A DNA stretch of 64,000 bases. Source: Hermatobates lingyangjiaoensis. Lineage: Eukaryota > Arthropoda > Insecta > Hemiptera > Hermatobatidae. The translations under genes and the position numbers were made by a program. Below, in pieces: positions 23,879 through 33,733 of this stretch. The notes under the pieces are model-generated. The model ran no database searches. It worked only from the letters and a program-made list of their open reading frames with translations, and was not told the origin of the DNA. The number at the start of each line of letters is the position of its first letter. Position 1 is the first letter of the stretch. Where the stretch lies: NCBI GenBank assembly GCA_026182355.1, contig JAPFBL010001928.1, positions 6,031,501-6,095,500 on the forward strand. The letters run 5' to 3'.

Positions 23879-23936
23879 TAGACCCCTTTACTGCAGTGTT
23901 TTCTAGAAGAATGCGTGGCGCCTTCCTCGTGTCGTT

Positions 23937-23974
23937 GCGACCGGTTTCGACCGTTCCTCGGTCATTCTCAAGCT
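23937..23974 (-). ncRNA. Hammerhead-like motif, array 2 unit 3
   Basis: Unchanged copy of the unit 1 motif at the 652-bp spacing, with U3 and A8 in the core. Confidence 0.55.
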
Positions 23975-24034
23975 GGTGGGTGTAGTTCCTGGCTGGATTG
24001 TGCGTTATTATATGTTGAATGCCAGATTAGTTAT

Positions 24035-24832
24035 TGAAAAAGACGAGCCAATCCCTGTTACGTATTACATGGGCACTTCTTATTGGTTGTGGGTGTTTTT
24101 TCGTTAAACACGTTTCTCCTTAGCACACTCCGTCTGCTCGGCCGCCTCAGCCTTCACTCCAGGAGAGGGCTCGCAGTCCCTACTTAATTTTCCAATAGAG
24201 TTGGATGAAGGTCTTGGCGTCCTGGCTTGGATGTACCTCGTCGAACTCGGTGTTTACTATGGGCTTATGTTTTCATTAGACTGGTTGTTGGTGTTTTCTG
24301 TAGATTCATTGTTAGGGTATGAACCTTTCCCGTCGGTTTCCTAACACGTTGGCCGCATCCGCACGCTTCCGGAGGGCTCGCAGTCCCACTTTAATTTCAC
24401 AGAGGGAGGAATGGCAAGGCCCTCACGTAAAGAATTCATCGTATGAACCTCCGGGCTATGGGCATTATGAGTTGAAGTTGTGTGTGTGGCGTTGTCTTAG
24501 ACCCCTTTACTGTGTTTTCAGAAGAATGCGGCCCTTCCTCGTGTCGGGGCGGACGGTTTCGCCGTTCGGAATTCACGGGGAGGGTTGTAGTTCCCTGGCT
24601 GGATTGTGCGTTTAAATAAATGACAATAGTTTATGAAAAACGACGAGCCCAATCATACGTATATTTGGGCAGCTTCTTTGTGCTGGGTGTTTTTCCGTTA
24701 AACACTTCTTTGAAAACTAGTCGGGACTGCGGCCCTCCCTGCAGCTAAGGCGAGGGGCTCGCAGCGGTTCTAATGTACATAGAGTTGGAAAAAAGGTCTT
24801 GGCGTCCTGGTTGGATGGCTTGGATTGCGTAA
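24035..24832 (-). repeat. Array 2: progressively corrupted units at the palindrome centre
   Basis: A fourth unit (24035 to about 24620) and a shorter fifth piece (about 24621-24832) follow in the same orientation. Single-base deletions are rare at 24060 and become frequent by 24250-24830, while substitutions of the decay type are few. The change is one-directional, toward the point where orientation flips. This looks like poor consensus at the centre of a long palindrome as much as biological decay. Confidence 0.75.
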
Positions 24833-24914
24833 CAGGGATTGGTCGTCTTTTTCAATAACTAATCTGGCATTCAACATATAATAACGCACAATCCAGCCAG
24901 GAACTACACCCACC

Positions 24915-24950
24915 AGTTAGAATGACCGAGGAACGGTCGAAACCGGTCGC
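24915..24950 (+). ncRNA. Hammerhead-like motif, inverted unit (core damaged)
   Basis: Stem II GACCG/CGGTC, GAA, ACCGGT and C-GC are intact, but the core reads TTAGAA, one base shorter than the TTGAGAA of the tandem units. It lies next to the low-quality centre, so the missing base may be an assembly error. Confidence 0.4.
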
Positions 24951-25008
24951 AACGACACGAGGAAGGCGCCACGCATTCTTCTAGAAAACACTGCAGTAAA
25001 GGGGTCTA

Positions 25009-25434
25009 ATGACAAACGCCACACACACTCAACTTCAACTCATAATGCCCATAGCCCGGACCAGGTTCATACGAGGAATTCTTCTACGTGAGGACGCCTA
25101 TGCCATTCCTGCCCTCTGTGAAATTAAAGTAGGGACTGCGAGCCCTCTCCAGGAAGGACGGCGGATGCGGCCAAGCGTGTTAGGAAACCGACGGGGAAAG
25201 GTTCTACATACACCCACAACAATAGAATCTACAGAAAACACCAACAACCAGTATCTAATGAAAACCACTAAGCCCATAGTAAACACCGAGTTCGACGAGG
25301 TACACTTCCAAGCCAGGACGCCAAGACCTTCATCCAACTCTATTGGAAAATTAAGTAGGGACTGCGAGCCCTCTCCTGGAGTGAAGGCTGAGGCGGCCGA
25401 GCAGACGGAGTGTGCTAAGGAGAAACGTGTTTAA
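25009..25434 (+). CDS. 141-codon open frame, inverted unit, unknown product
   Basis: Translation identical to units 1 and 2 of the array (MPIARTRFIRG ... AEQTECAKEKR), in the opposite orientation. No known domain. Confidence 0.3.
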   Translation: MTNATHTQLQLIMPIARTRFIRGILLREDAYAIPALCEIKVGTASPLQEGRRMRPSVLGNRRGKVLHTPTTIESTENTNNQYLMKTTKPIVNTEFDEVHFQARTPRPSSNSIGKLSRDCEPSPGVKAEAAEQTECAKEKRV

Positions 25435-25524
25435 CGAAAAAACACCCACAACCAATAAGAAGTGCCCAAAGTAATACGTAACAGGGATTGGCTCGTCTTT
25501 TTCAATAACTAATCTGGCATTCAA

Positions 25525-25548
25525 CATATATATATATATATATATATT
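25525..25548. repeat. (TA)n tract between array 2 and family G arm
   Basis: Pure TA dinucleotides between the array terminus and the next Penelope-type arm. Confidence 0.95.
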
Positions 25549-25700
25549 ATGATTTATTTTCTTGACCCAATATTTATATGATATAATTTTTTGAGGGTCG
25601 AGGTCCAATAATTTTAAACTAGTCCTTTTCCTGACGTTTCGACATATATTTATGTCATCTTCAGGGCTACAACATGATTGTTTTACAATTAGCACTACCA
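25549..25700 (-). repeat. Single Penelope-type arm, family G
   Basis: On the minus strand a hammerhead is followed by a tail with ATTATTGGACCTCGACCC and CTTGACCCAATATTT in complement, then (TA)n. The layout (ribozyme, about 80-nt tail, TA tract) is that of the other families, but only one arm is present. Confidence 0.7.
25630..25667 (-). ncRNA. Hammerhead ribozyme motif, family G
   Basis: Core CTGAAGA, T, perfect 6-bp stem II GACATA/TATGTC with loop AATA, GAA, palindromic stem III ACGT, cleavage C. Stem I next to the core is weak (GCC against AGG). Core and the other two stems are canonical. Confidence 0.65.
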
Positions 25701-26097
25701 ATACTACTATTTGGTAATTTATTACATTTTAATATGTACAGTAACAAAGAGGAATTTATTGATAAATTAGTTATTTCGACTATGGACTTTTTTTATACAT
25801 TCACATAAGGATATTGTTATAATTATTCTATTGCTTTAGAATTATTTCATAAGTATAGAGATCACTATTTGATTACCTTGGAAATCTGTTTATGTTGCAG
25901 CATACCTATTTACTACTGTTTCATGATGGCTACTATTTGTTTGTTGGGAGGTTTCTTTACGGTTATGTTCTCTTTTGCTTGTATGAGTACCCAGTATTTT
26001 TTTTTATATATTTAAATAAATAAATAATAATTAAATAAATAATTAAATTTAATTTATATAAATAAATATAAAACAAAGTGACGTATATAGGATATGA
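25701..26097. other. AT-rich spacer, no gene seen
   Basis: Contains an AAATAAAT-rich low-complexity tract at about 26020-26070. Confidence 0.6.
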
Positions 26098-26099
26098 TA

Positions 26100-26994
26100 C
26101 GAGGTGTATAAATAAAGTAGTGAGACTGGCAACGTCGCTTTCGATCTGGCAACGCTGGAGACGCGTGGCCTTGAGTAGCGTCAGGTGCACGTGTGATGCG
26201 CCTCCAGTATGAATCTGAACTCGCCACAGTCATTTGTTTGTCCGTAGCGTTGGTTTTCGTGAAATGGTTTTTTCTTGAGCGTTTTAAAAATGAGTGACCT
26301 CAACGTTGAGCAGCGGTGTGCAATCAAATTTTGCTTCAGACTTGGACATAATGCAACCGAAACCGGCCTATGGAGAACGTGTTTTATCAAGCGCACAGGT
26401 TTTTCGGTGGTTTAAGGAATTTTCAGAAGGAAGAGAGTCGATTGAAGATGAACCACGAAGCGGAAGGCCTTCAAGTGCAAACACCGATGAAAATGTCAAC
26501 AGAGTACGGAACCTTGTGCGTTCAGATCGACGCTTGACAGTCAGAATGATCGGGGAACAGTTGAATTTGAATCACACCTCCGTTCATCACATTTTGACCA
26601 ATGAATTGGAGATGAGAAAAATTTGTGCGAAAATGGTTCCGAAAATTCCGAAAAGAAAACGAGTTTTTGGCCAGTAAAAACATTCCTGTTGCTCCTCAGC
26701 CTCCTTATTCACCAGACTTGAGTCTTTATCACTTTTTCCTCTTCCCGAGATTGAAAAATCACCTCAAGGGAACTCATTTCGGGACACTACAAAACATACA
26801 AACTGCTGTAACCGACCAGCTGAAGGCCATTCCAGAATCCGAGTTCCAGCAATGCTACAATGATTGGAAGGACCGTCTCCAGCGCTGTGTGGCTTCCGAA
26901 GGGAACTATTTTGAAGGTGACAATATCACATTGTAATTATATTTGATTAGAAAATTTAAAAAAATCAGTCTCACTACTTTATTTACACACCTCG
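26100..26994 (+). mobile_element. Mariner family DNA transposon, internal deletion derivative
   Basis: Bounded by TA dinucleotides (26098-26099, 26995-26996), the mariner target duplication. Terminal inverted repeats of about 29 bp begin CGAGGTGT and end GTGAGACTG, with one mismatch between the ends. At 895 bp it is about 400 bp shorter than typical mariners, and the gap falls inside the transposase. The ends look intact, so it could be mobilised by a transposase supplied elsewhere in the genome. Confidence 0.95.
26290..26935 (+). pseudogene. Mariner transposase, frameshifted and missing the catalytic centre
   Basis: ATG at 26290 opens MSDLNVEQRCAIKFCFRLG, then a frameshift at about 26345-26370 moves to the frame with VFRWFKEFSEGRESIEDEP, GRPSSANTDENV and a helix-turn-helix ending SVHHILTNELEMRKICAKMVPK. 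This matches the N-terminal paired helix-turn-helix DNA-binding region of mariner (SETMAR-like) transposases. After MVPK the sequence jumps, in another frame, to KNIPVAPQPPYSPDLSLYHF ... VASEGNYFEGDN, the C-terminal end. The missing ~140 residues contain the first two aspartates of the D,D34D triad; only the third (in YSPDL) remains. No activity expected. Confidence 0.93.
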
Positions 26995-26996
26995 TA

Positions 26997-27591
26997 CATA
27001 TATAAAAAGTAAAAAACTAAGCTTAACGTTTTGATAAAAATTGATAGTAAAAATATATCTTAAAATAATAATAAATAAATCAATTTATTAAAAAATAAAA
27101 TAAATGCAAAAACTATGAACTAATTAAAACATTCTCTTTTTAGATTAAGGCCTGGTGCTCTACGAGAACTGAGCAGCCAAATATGGGATTCTTCGAAGGC
27201 TCATAGTGAAACATCCTTGCAATGAGAAGAGAGATTTGTAGAGGAATCTGAAACCTGTAGAACTCATTGAGGTTGAGTCCTTGGCTATTGGCTTAAATAG
27301 AAACGGGAAAACGAGAGGGGTTGCAGACAGAATCTCTATGACTGTTCACACTGATGCTATAAGCTCGGTGGATACTTGACCTAAATAAAACGAATCACAT
27401 TTACTCCTAACGGTAGAAACAGCTTTTAGTGGGCAGGAGTAGTGATTTGGAACAGGATAGTATGTACTATGAGGGGACAGTGAAATGGGTTGTGGAATTT
27501 GAGGTTGCACCACCCGTCATATTATCAATCCCCAGCCACATTTTATTGATCCCTTTCACCTCGCACTCACTATCCTGTTCCAAGTAACTGC
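26997..27591. other. Spacer with an imperfect hairpin at 27447-27588
   Basis: 27130-27430 is less AT-rich than average but shows no coding frame. Between about 27447 and 27588, TTGGAACAGGATAGT is repeated in inverted form (ACTATCCTGTTCCAA), with further weak pairing inward. This could be a small foldback element. Confidence 0.55.
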
Positions 27592-28738
27592 TCTTATATT
27601 AATTTTTAAAAATAATATAGAAATGACTCTAGAATAGTGCAAATCTATGAAATTGCCTCAAGATAATTTCGAATAACTTTTCAAATCAGCAAAACTTACT
27701 TCCAGTATTCAGGGTCACGTTTCATAGAAATTTCATATCTCCAAAAATAAAATGTTATATTATTTTTTTTATTTTTTAAAAATAGTAGAGAAATGACTCT
27801 AGAATAGTGCAAATCTATGAAATTGCCTCAAGATAATTTCGAATATCTTTTCAAATCAGCAAAACTTACTTCCAGTATTATGGCCACGTTTCATAGAAAT
27901 TTCATATCTCCAAAAATAAAATGTTATATTATTTTTTTTATTTTTTAAAAATAGTAGAGAAATGACTCTAGAATAGTGCAAATCTATGAAATTGCCTCAA
28001 GATAATTTCGAATATCTTTTCAAATCAGCAAAACTTACTTCCAGTATTATGGCCACGTTTCATAGAAATTTCATATCTCCAAAAATAAAATCTTATATTA
28101 TTTTTTTTATTTTTTAAAAATAGTGGAGAAATGACTCTAGAATAGTACAAATCTAAGAAATTGCCTGAAGATAATTTCGAATAACTTTTCAAATCAGCAA
28201 AACTTACTTCCAGTATTATGGCCACGTTTCATAGAAATTTCATATCTCCAAAAATAAAATCTTATATTATTTTTTAAAAATAGTGGAGAAATGACTCTAG
28301 AATAGTACAAATCTAAGAAATTGCCTGAAGATAATTTCGAATAACTTTTCAAATCAGCAAAACGTACTTCCAGTATTATGGCCACGTTTCATAGAAATTT
28401 CATATCTCCAAAAATAAAATCTTATATTATTTTTTAAAAATAGTGGAGAAATGACTCTAGAATAGTACAAATCTAAGAAATTGCCTCAAGATAATTTCGA
28501 ATAACTTTTCAAATCAGCAAAACTTACTTCCAGTATTATGGCCACGTTTCATAGAAATTTCATATCTCCAAAAATAAAATCTTATATTATTTTTTAAAAA
28601 TAGTGGAGAAATGACTCTAGAATAGTACAAATCTAAGAAATTGCCTGAAGATAATTTCGAATAACTTTTCAAATCAGCAAAACGTACTTCCAGTATTCAG
28701 GGTCACGTTTCATAGAAATTTCATATCTCCAAAAAAAA
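27592..28738. repeat. Satellite array, seven units, period 160-170 bp
   Basis: The phrase AAATGACTCTAGAATAGT starts at 27621, 27791, 27960, 28129, 28289, 28449 and 28609, giving spacings of 170, 169, 169, 160, 160 and 160 bp. The length step comes from loss of one TTTTTTTTA block in the T-rich linker. Units differ by a few bases. The recurrent short open frame (MAIILEV...) on the minus strand follows the repeat. The period is close to nucleosome spacing, as in many satellites. No hammerhead core was found. Confidence 0.95.
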
Positions 28739-29803
28739 ATTGATGTTGCAAATATTAATAGTCATGAAATCGTCTCCACTTAACGTATTATTTTTTCGTA
28801 TGCACTACGAACTGTTGTTAATGAGAAACTACATTTATGAACTTTCTTTGACCACGGAAGCGAAGTAGCTAATCAATCATTACAATGCAGTCTCACCACA
28901 CTAAAATACTTCCTCTGACTATCGAATTCGTATTCTTCTTCAGTTGTTTTAATTTATCAATATTAATTAATCTTCAAAATACTTTACTAAAGTAAAAATC
29001 ATAGAAGTAAAAATTGCAACGTTCGGCGTTTCCTTCTCTGTTGCACAAATAAAAAGAGGAACCCAAACTGCCCAAAAATTTCAATCTCAAAATTAGATAT
29101 TTTTTGTTCAAAAGGAACTGATGTAACACATTCTGTACTCATTCTCATTTTTAATCATGCCCTACTTGTTGACTCATTTTTTGTGATGTTAAGAGTTCAG
29201 TGAAATGCGATTGTGCGAGCTCCATTTAATTAATTTTCAATCTTTCTTAGCTTCCGACTTGATCCAATGTCACGCACATGTAGCTAATATATCCACAGGT
29301 ATACTCCCTGACATGAACTGTTTTTTTTTCTACTAATATTTTTTCTAAACAAAAATTTAAAATGAAATTTATTTGGTAGAATCGTTGACATTTAAACATG
29401 TGATTAATATTTCGATATATACAAGACAACATGCATCAATATAAATGCATTACAATTATAATACTGTAAATTAACACTAACATTTGATAACGCTCATTGT
29501 AACAGTAAAGATAAAACAAGAACTTTTAGATATAATGATCTTTGTTATAGTATTTCTGTAAGTAACTAACTTCGTGTAGAATACGTAAGTAGCTTAAAAT
29601 GAATGCTAATTTAGACTTCATGAAAAACTCCTTAGGGATTTAGATTTTAATAGTATATTTATATAAAAAAACTAAATAAACATATAAATCAGAGTTTATC
29701 AACCAATAAAGACTTCAGGGAACATGATTCTTTTTATTGTTTACTAAAATGAAGTATAAGTGCACATCCACTACAGTATACATAAAAAAAACACCAGGCA
29801 CTG
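28739..29803. other. AT-rich spacer, no gene seen
   Basis: No coding frame or repeat recognised. Confidence 0.6.
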
Positions 29804-29811
29804 CTCTAATG

Positions 29812-30363
29812 CAGGGGTTATCAATAGGGGGGAAATTTTGGGTTTTTAAGGTGTGAATCGTGAGCACAGTAAGTTTACAGAGTGAGGAAACCTATTATAA
29901 GTCTTGATCTCTTAATTATAAATTAAAATTAATATTAGAATTAGAAAAAAACCGTCATACCTCGTAAGTTGATATCGGAGATGTTGGAGCGCTTTCGGAT
30001 CTTGTCCATCTTCGTTCGCAACTCAACGAAGATGAACTCGAGTTGCGAACAAAGATGGACAAGATCCGAAAGCGCTCCAACATCTCCGATATCAACTTAC
30101 AAGGTATGACGATTTTTTCTAATTCTAATATTAATCTTACTAACCTCAGTGGTAATAACAATATGCATGCATATAAATTAAAAGATTATATTGAATTAAA
30201 TTTCATACATCCAAAAATAATTGTAATTAGCATGTCATTTGTAAAATTCTATTTTAAACATAATCAATGAAAAGTTGTAGAAGTATATATACTATCTTTG
30301 AAAGCAGAGGAGGCGGTTTGATGGCGCGAAGGGTGAATGGGCCAAGGAAGGTGGAGACCCCTG
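29812..30363. mobile_element. Short non-autonomous hAT-like element with nested insert
   Basis: Ends CAGGGGTTATCAA (29812) and, in complement, CAGGGGTCTCCAC (ending 30363). Flanked by 8-bp duplications with one mismatch: CTCTAATG (29804-29811) and CTCCAATG (30364-30371). No transposase is encoded. The inverted repeat at 29932-30135 appears to have inserted into it. Confidence 0.78.
29932..30135. repeat. Inverted-repeat element, family I, with hammerhead-like centre
   Basis: Two arms of about 90 bp with outer ends AATATTAGAATTAGAAAAAA and its complement. Facing outward at 29983-30022 (minus) and 30042-30081 (plus) are hammerhead-like motifs: GTTG ... GAAGA or AAAGA, stem II GGA-caaga-TCC (GGAC-aac-GTCC in the copy at 60.5 kb), GAA, palindromic AGCGCT, C, CAAC. 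GTTG/CAAC would form stem I, but extra bases lie between it and the core, and C3 is not where expected. Degraded or atypical. Confidence 0.7.
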
Positions 30364-30371
30364 CTCCAATG

Positions 30372-33098
30372 AGTTCTTCCAAGGAAACTGATGAAGGTGA
30401 TGACAAATTTACAAGTGTGTTTCTGAATAGATCTTCATCAATTTGAATTCACTTATATTAATCTAACTTTATTTAGTTTTAATATTGGTAATCAAATTGC
30501 TGAATTAGTTGTTAAGAAACTTTATAGCTAAAAAAATACTGTAAACAAATTATACACCTCATTATTGATACCAAGTAAATAAATGCATCCAAATATTGTC
30601 GCTGATATACTAAAAAAAATTTTAAGAAATTTGGTTTTTGATGAATGATGATGTACATTTCTTTCATTCATCTTCTGTTCTTTTTAGTTACGCAACTTAT
30701 AACAATATCAAATATAATTTATTTAATTTACAGTTGTCGATGAGTAAGTGTTTGTTTTGTATAGAACCTGTGAACACTGAACAGATTTTATTAAATTTTG
30801 TAATTGGTTTCCATCAATATTGGAGTGTTCTATTACGATGGGGGAACGTTTCACCCTTCATTGTCTATAATTTTAGAAAACCAAAGGGATAGATTCTGTG
30901 ATGAAATTTTGTATTGACCTCTGAATGACTGCAAAATTCTTTACAACAGTTTTAGACCAAATATTGAACTGCATGTTTCCTTTGATAGTAATATTAGTGT
31001 TAAATTTTTTTAAAGTTGTCTACCTGTAAACAGAATTGTTATGAGTATTACTAGAAATGTCAAATAGTGTCAAGCAATTGAACATTTTTAATATTTTTAT
31101 TTGTTTTTCAAAGCAAGCCTACTCTGAGCTGTGATGTTTTAGAGGCGAAAATTGTGACGAAAACGTATGATGTGGTAACGAACATCGAATACGAAGGGAA
31201 TGACACAAGTGGCGAATTTTGGAAAAAAATGAAAAGAAAGTGAGGAAACAAATTTAGCTATTATTCAATCTTTTAGAGAAATCAAACATACAACAGTAAA
31301 ATGTATATGTAAACTAAATGAAATCCTGAAACAATATATATTTATACAACAATTATACATACATTTTTAACTTTTATCACAAAACTTTCATCGTGTAAAA
31401 AGAAATATTCCATTAACAGATGAAAGTAGGCACTGCAAAATCAGCACTTGTTCAGTTCCCCCGGGGTACAGTTTGTTATTTTGGACATGTTTACAGGGAA
31501 CAAACACACTTTGTTGCAACAGTGAAAAATGTTTATAGAAGGGCCTTTGCATTTTTTTTTTTTTAAAAAAAGGGCTTGGATACTGACAGTACATCAAGAA
31601 TTATATAACCTATAAGAATAATTGTTTAATTATATTTGATTTAATATTATATTTATTCTTTAATCTATTCAATAACATCTATTGTAAATAGGGGATGATA
31701 AGTTTGCTCTGGACGATCCATTACTAGAATCATCAAACGAGTTAATTAATACTGAAGTAACGTCGAGTAGAGTAATTAATTGCAATGACGCAACTAGGGC
31801 AGCAACTATTTATCTAAGTAGTAAAGTTAATTTAATACTTGATCTTTATAAATACGCTTCATACTTGTTCATTGACCAAAGTGTACTCTGTCAAATTAAT
31901 CCCAGTGTGCAGAGAGCAAAATTGAGATGTTTCACTAAAAAAGAACCGACGTGTAAAGTATTGGCCTAAATAAGCTCAAAACAGAATACATCGGATAATT
32001 TCAAAGAAAAAAAAAACACTAGAAATGACTCTTATGTTTGTCTGTGTGTCTAAACATTTTCTCAGTGGCTGTCAACAATACATGATCTCCAGACCAGGTC
32101 TTCTTCGCTCACCACCCCTTGATTGCCTTCCTCTTTAGCCGACTAATCGAGCAACTGGATAATTGTCAGGTAAAAATTAAAGCAAATAAAAAACATTCAA
32201 CAATTATTTATTTAATTTTAAGGGATTTATCGAACAATCTAAATGAAATTATAATACTTCTTCTGAATCTTATTCAAAATGTTCCTACAGCTCATAAAAT
32301 TTTCATATTTCAATAAAACTTTTTCGCCAAGTTAATATAAAAAAAAAATTAAATTATTTTAACGCGTAAAAATTTAAAAGTAATCTGTAAGACAACAAGG
32401 AAGTTATTGCTTTACATAAATGATGAATGTTTTAATCAAAATTACTTGAACAAAAAAAAAAAAAGATATTTTATTTTAAAAAATAAAGTTAATGTATACT
32501 TGAGTAGGTCATAAATACTAGATAAAGGGTAATTGATTAAATATTTGTTGAGTTAGTAAAAATGGTTGGGAACTTGCCAGGTGCTAAGGTGTGTCACGTT
32601 TATCTCTAGTTTTTCATGCAACATCTGCTGTCTAAGGCGCCATTAGAGGGGGATCGATACGGCAACGAGCTGTTGTAAGTTAACACAATTTGATGAACAA
32701 GGAGTTACTGCAAACCACCACTTCGAAATGCCACAATGACCTTAGCTGAGCTACCAGCAACAGAGATTGTTGTAACCACAAACATTGTGAATGAAATCAT
32801 GTAAATTGAACTTGAAAACTGTATGCTGAGTGTGAATCAAATATAAAACAAATACAATAATATCAATCAAAAATAGTTCGAAACTTTACATTTAAACAAC
32901 CTCAAAAATTTAGAAATCGCTTTCTTTTATGGATAAAAAATGATTATAAAACTACTAAAGAAGTAATAACACAAGTTGTTATTAGACACAACTACATAGT
33001 TTATATGGAACTGAAATTTAATATAATTTACTAAAATTTGTTATATTATTATCCCTATTTTTTCTAAAATGTAAAAACATCATTGCAAACATACAAAA
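30372..33098. other. AT-rich spacer, no gene seen
   Basis: Scattered short open frames (for example 30638-30892 and 31388-31597) without domains. A less AT-rich patch at about 32560-32770 is unassigned. Confidence 0.55.
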
Positions 33099-33100
33099 TA

Positions 33101-33731
33101 CAGTGGTACCTTGAGATACGAGTTTAATTCGTAACTTTGCTCTTATGTCAATTTACTCGTATCTTAAAGCAATTTTCCCCACTGAAATCAATTGAAATGC
33201 CATTAATCTGTTCCAACCCCAAAAATACTTACCCCTAATTGTTTTTGTTACATGATTTTGAATAAGAAAAATGTATTTATAAATGAAAAATATTGTATAA
33301 AAACATAATAAAAGAGCATGTAGAAGTGGTTAGAAAAACTTAGTTTTTAACGGTTTTAACTGTTAAAAAAATATGTTAACTTATACATAACTTAAATGCT
33401 ATTGTGTGCTTAATTTTAGTTACTGCTTTTCTCATCACTGGTCTTTGCGTTTTTCGCAGGATTAAAAAAAAACTGTCCAAGGAGGTTTGTTTCTTCCTCT
33501 CTTTCAGAATGCTACGGAAATGAGTTAGGCAAGTTTCATTAAATAGATCCAATGCACGACCAGTTGCAACTTTTTCGGGGTGTTTCCTTGCCACGAACTA
33601 TGAAACTCTCTCCCACATTCCCAAGATCTTCCAATTTTCAAAAGTAAACTGAGAACAAAATTTCACTCATTTGACAGCTCGTATCTCAAATAACTCGTAT
33701 GTCGGGGCACTCGTATTCCGAGGTACCACCG
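33101..33731. mobile_element. Tigger/pogo-type DNA transposon remnant
   Basis: Ends CAGTGGTACCTTGAGATACG and, in complement, CGGTGGTACCTCGGAATACG, flanked by TA on both sides (33099-33100 and 33732-33733). The TA duplication and the ATACGAG-rich ends fit the pogo/Tigger group. A fragment of Tigger transposase lies inside on the minus strand. At 631 bp it is a deletion derivative. Confidence 0.88.
33376..33594 (-). pseudogene. C-terminal fragment of Tigger-type transposase
   Basis: Translation contains KVATGRALDLFNETCLTHF and RSILKERKKQTSLDSFF, resembling the extreme C-terminus of Tigger (TIGD1-like) proteins, where a LFND...HFREILKRRQKQ-type helix precedes SLDRF. The DDE catalytic region is absent. 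Position and orientation fit the enclosing element. Confidence 0.72.
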
Positions 33732-33733
33732 TA

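Larger units (their letters stand above)
22080..24034 (-). repeat. Array 2: three tandem 652-bp ribozyme-bearing units
   Basis: The junction phrase TTGAAAAAGACGAGCCAATC recurs at 22078, 22730, 23382 and 24034, an exact 652-bp period. Units 1 and 2 look identical by eye; unit 3 differs at a few bases, for example near 23620-23632. Each unit has, on the minus strand, a hammerhead-like motif, then 59 bases later an ATG opening a 141-codon frame, then a terminus reading CTAATCTGGCATTCAACATA. Near-identity suggests recent amplification. One ribozyme per unit in head-to-tail tandem is the layout of retrozymes and of tandem Penelope LTRs; which applies here is not decided by the sequence. Confidence 0.93.
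24833..25524 (+). repeat. Array 2: inverted terminal unit
   Basis: From GCGTAACAGGGATTGG at about 24836 the sequence is the reverse complement of the tandem units. It holds the end of one unit and then a complete unit ending CTAATCTGGCATTCAACATA and (TA)n. With 22080-24832 it forms a palindrome with both termini facing outward. Confidence 0.92.

Noticed and set aside
22080..25524. CRISPR-like array
   Set aside because: Units are 652 bp and nearly identical throughout, with no short repeats separated by unique spacers, and the sequence is eukaryotic.
27621..28735. Possible hammerhead inside the 160-170 bp satellite (GCTGATTTGAAA and TATGAAACG phrases on the minus strand)
   Set aside because: The CTGANGA core, stem II and cleavage context do not line up in any order.
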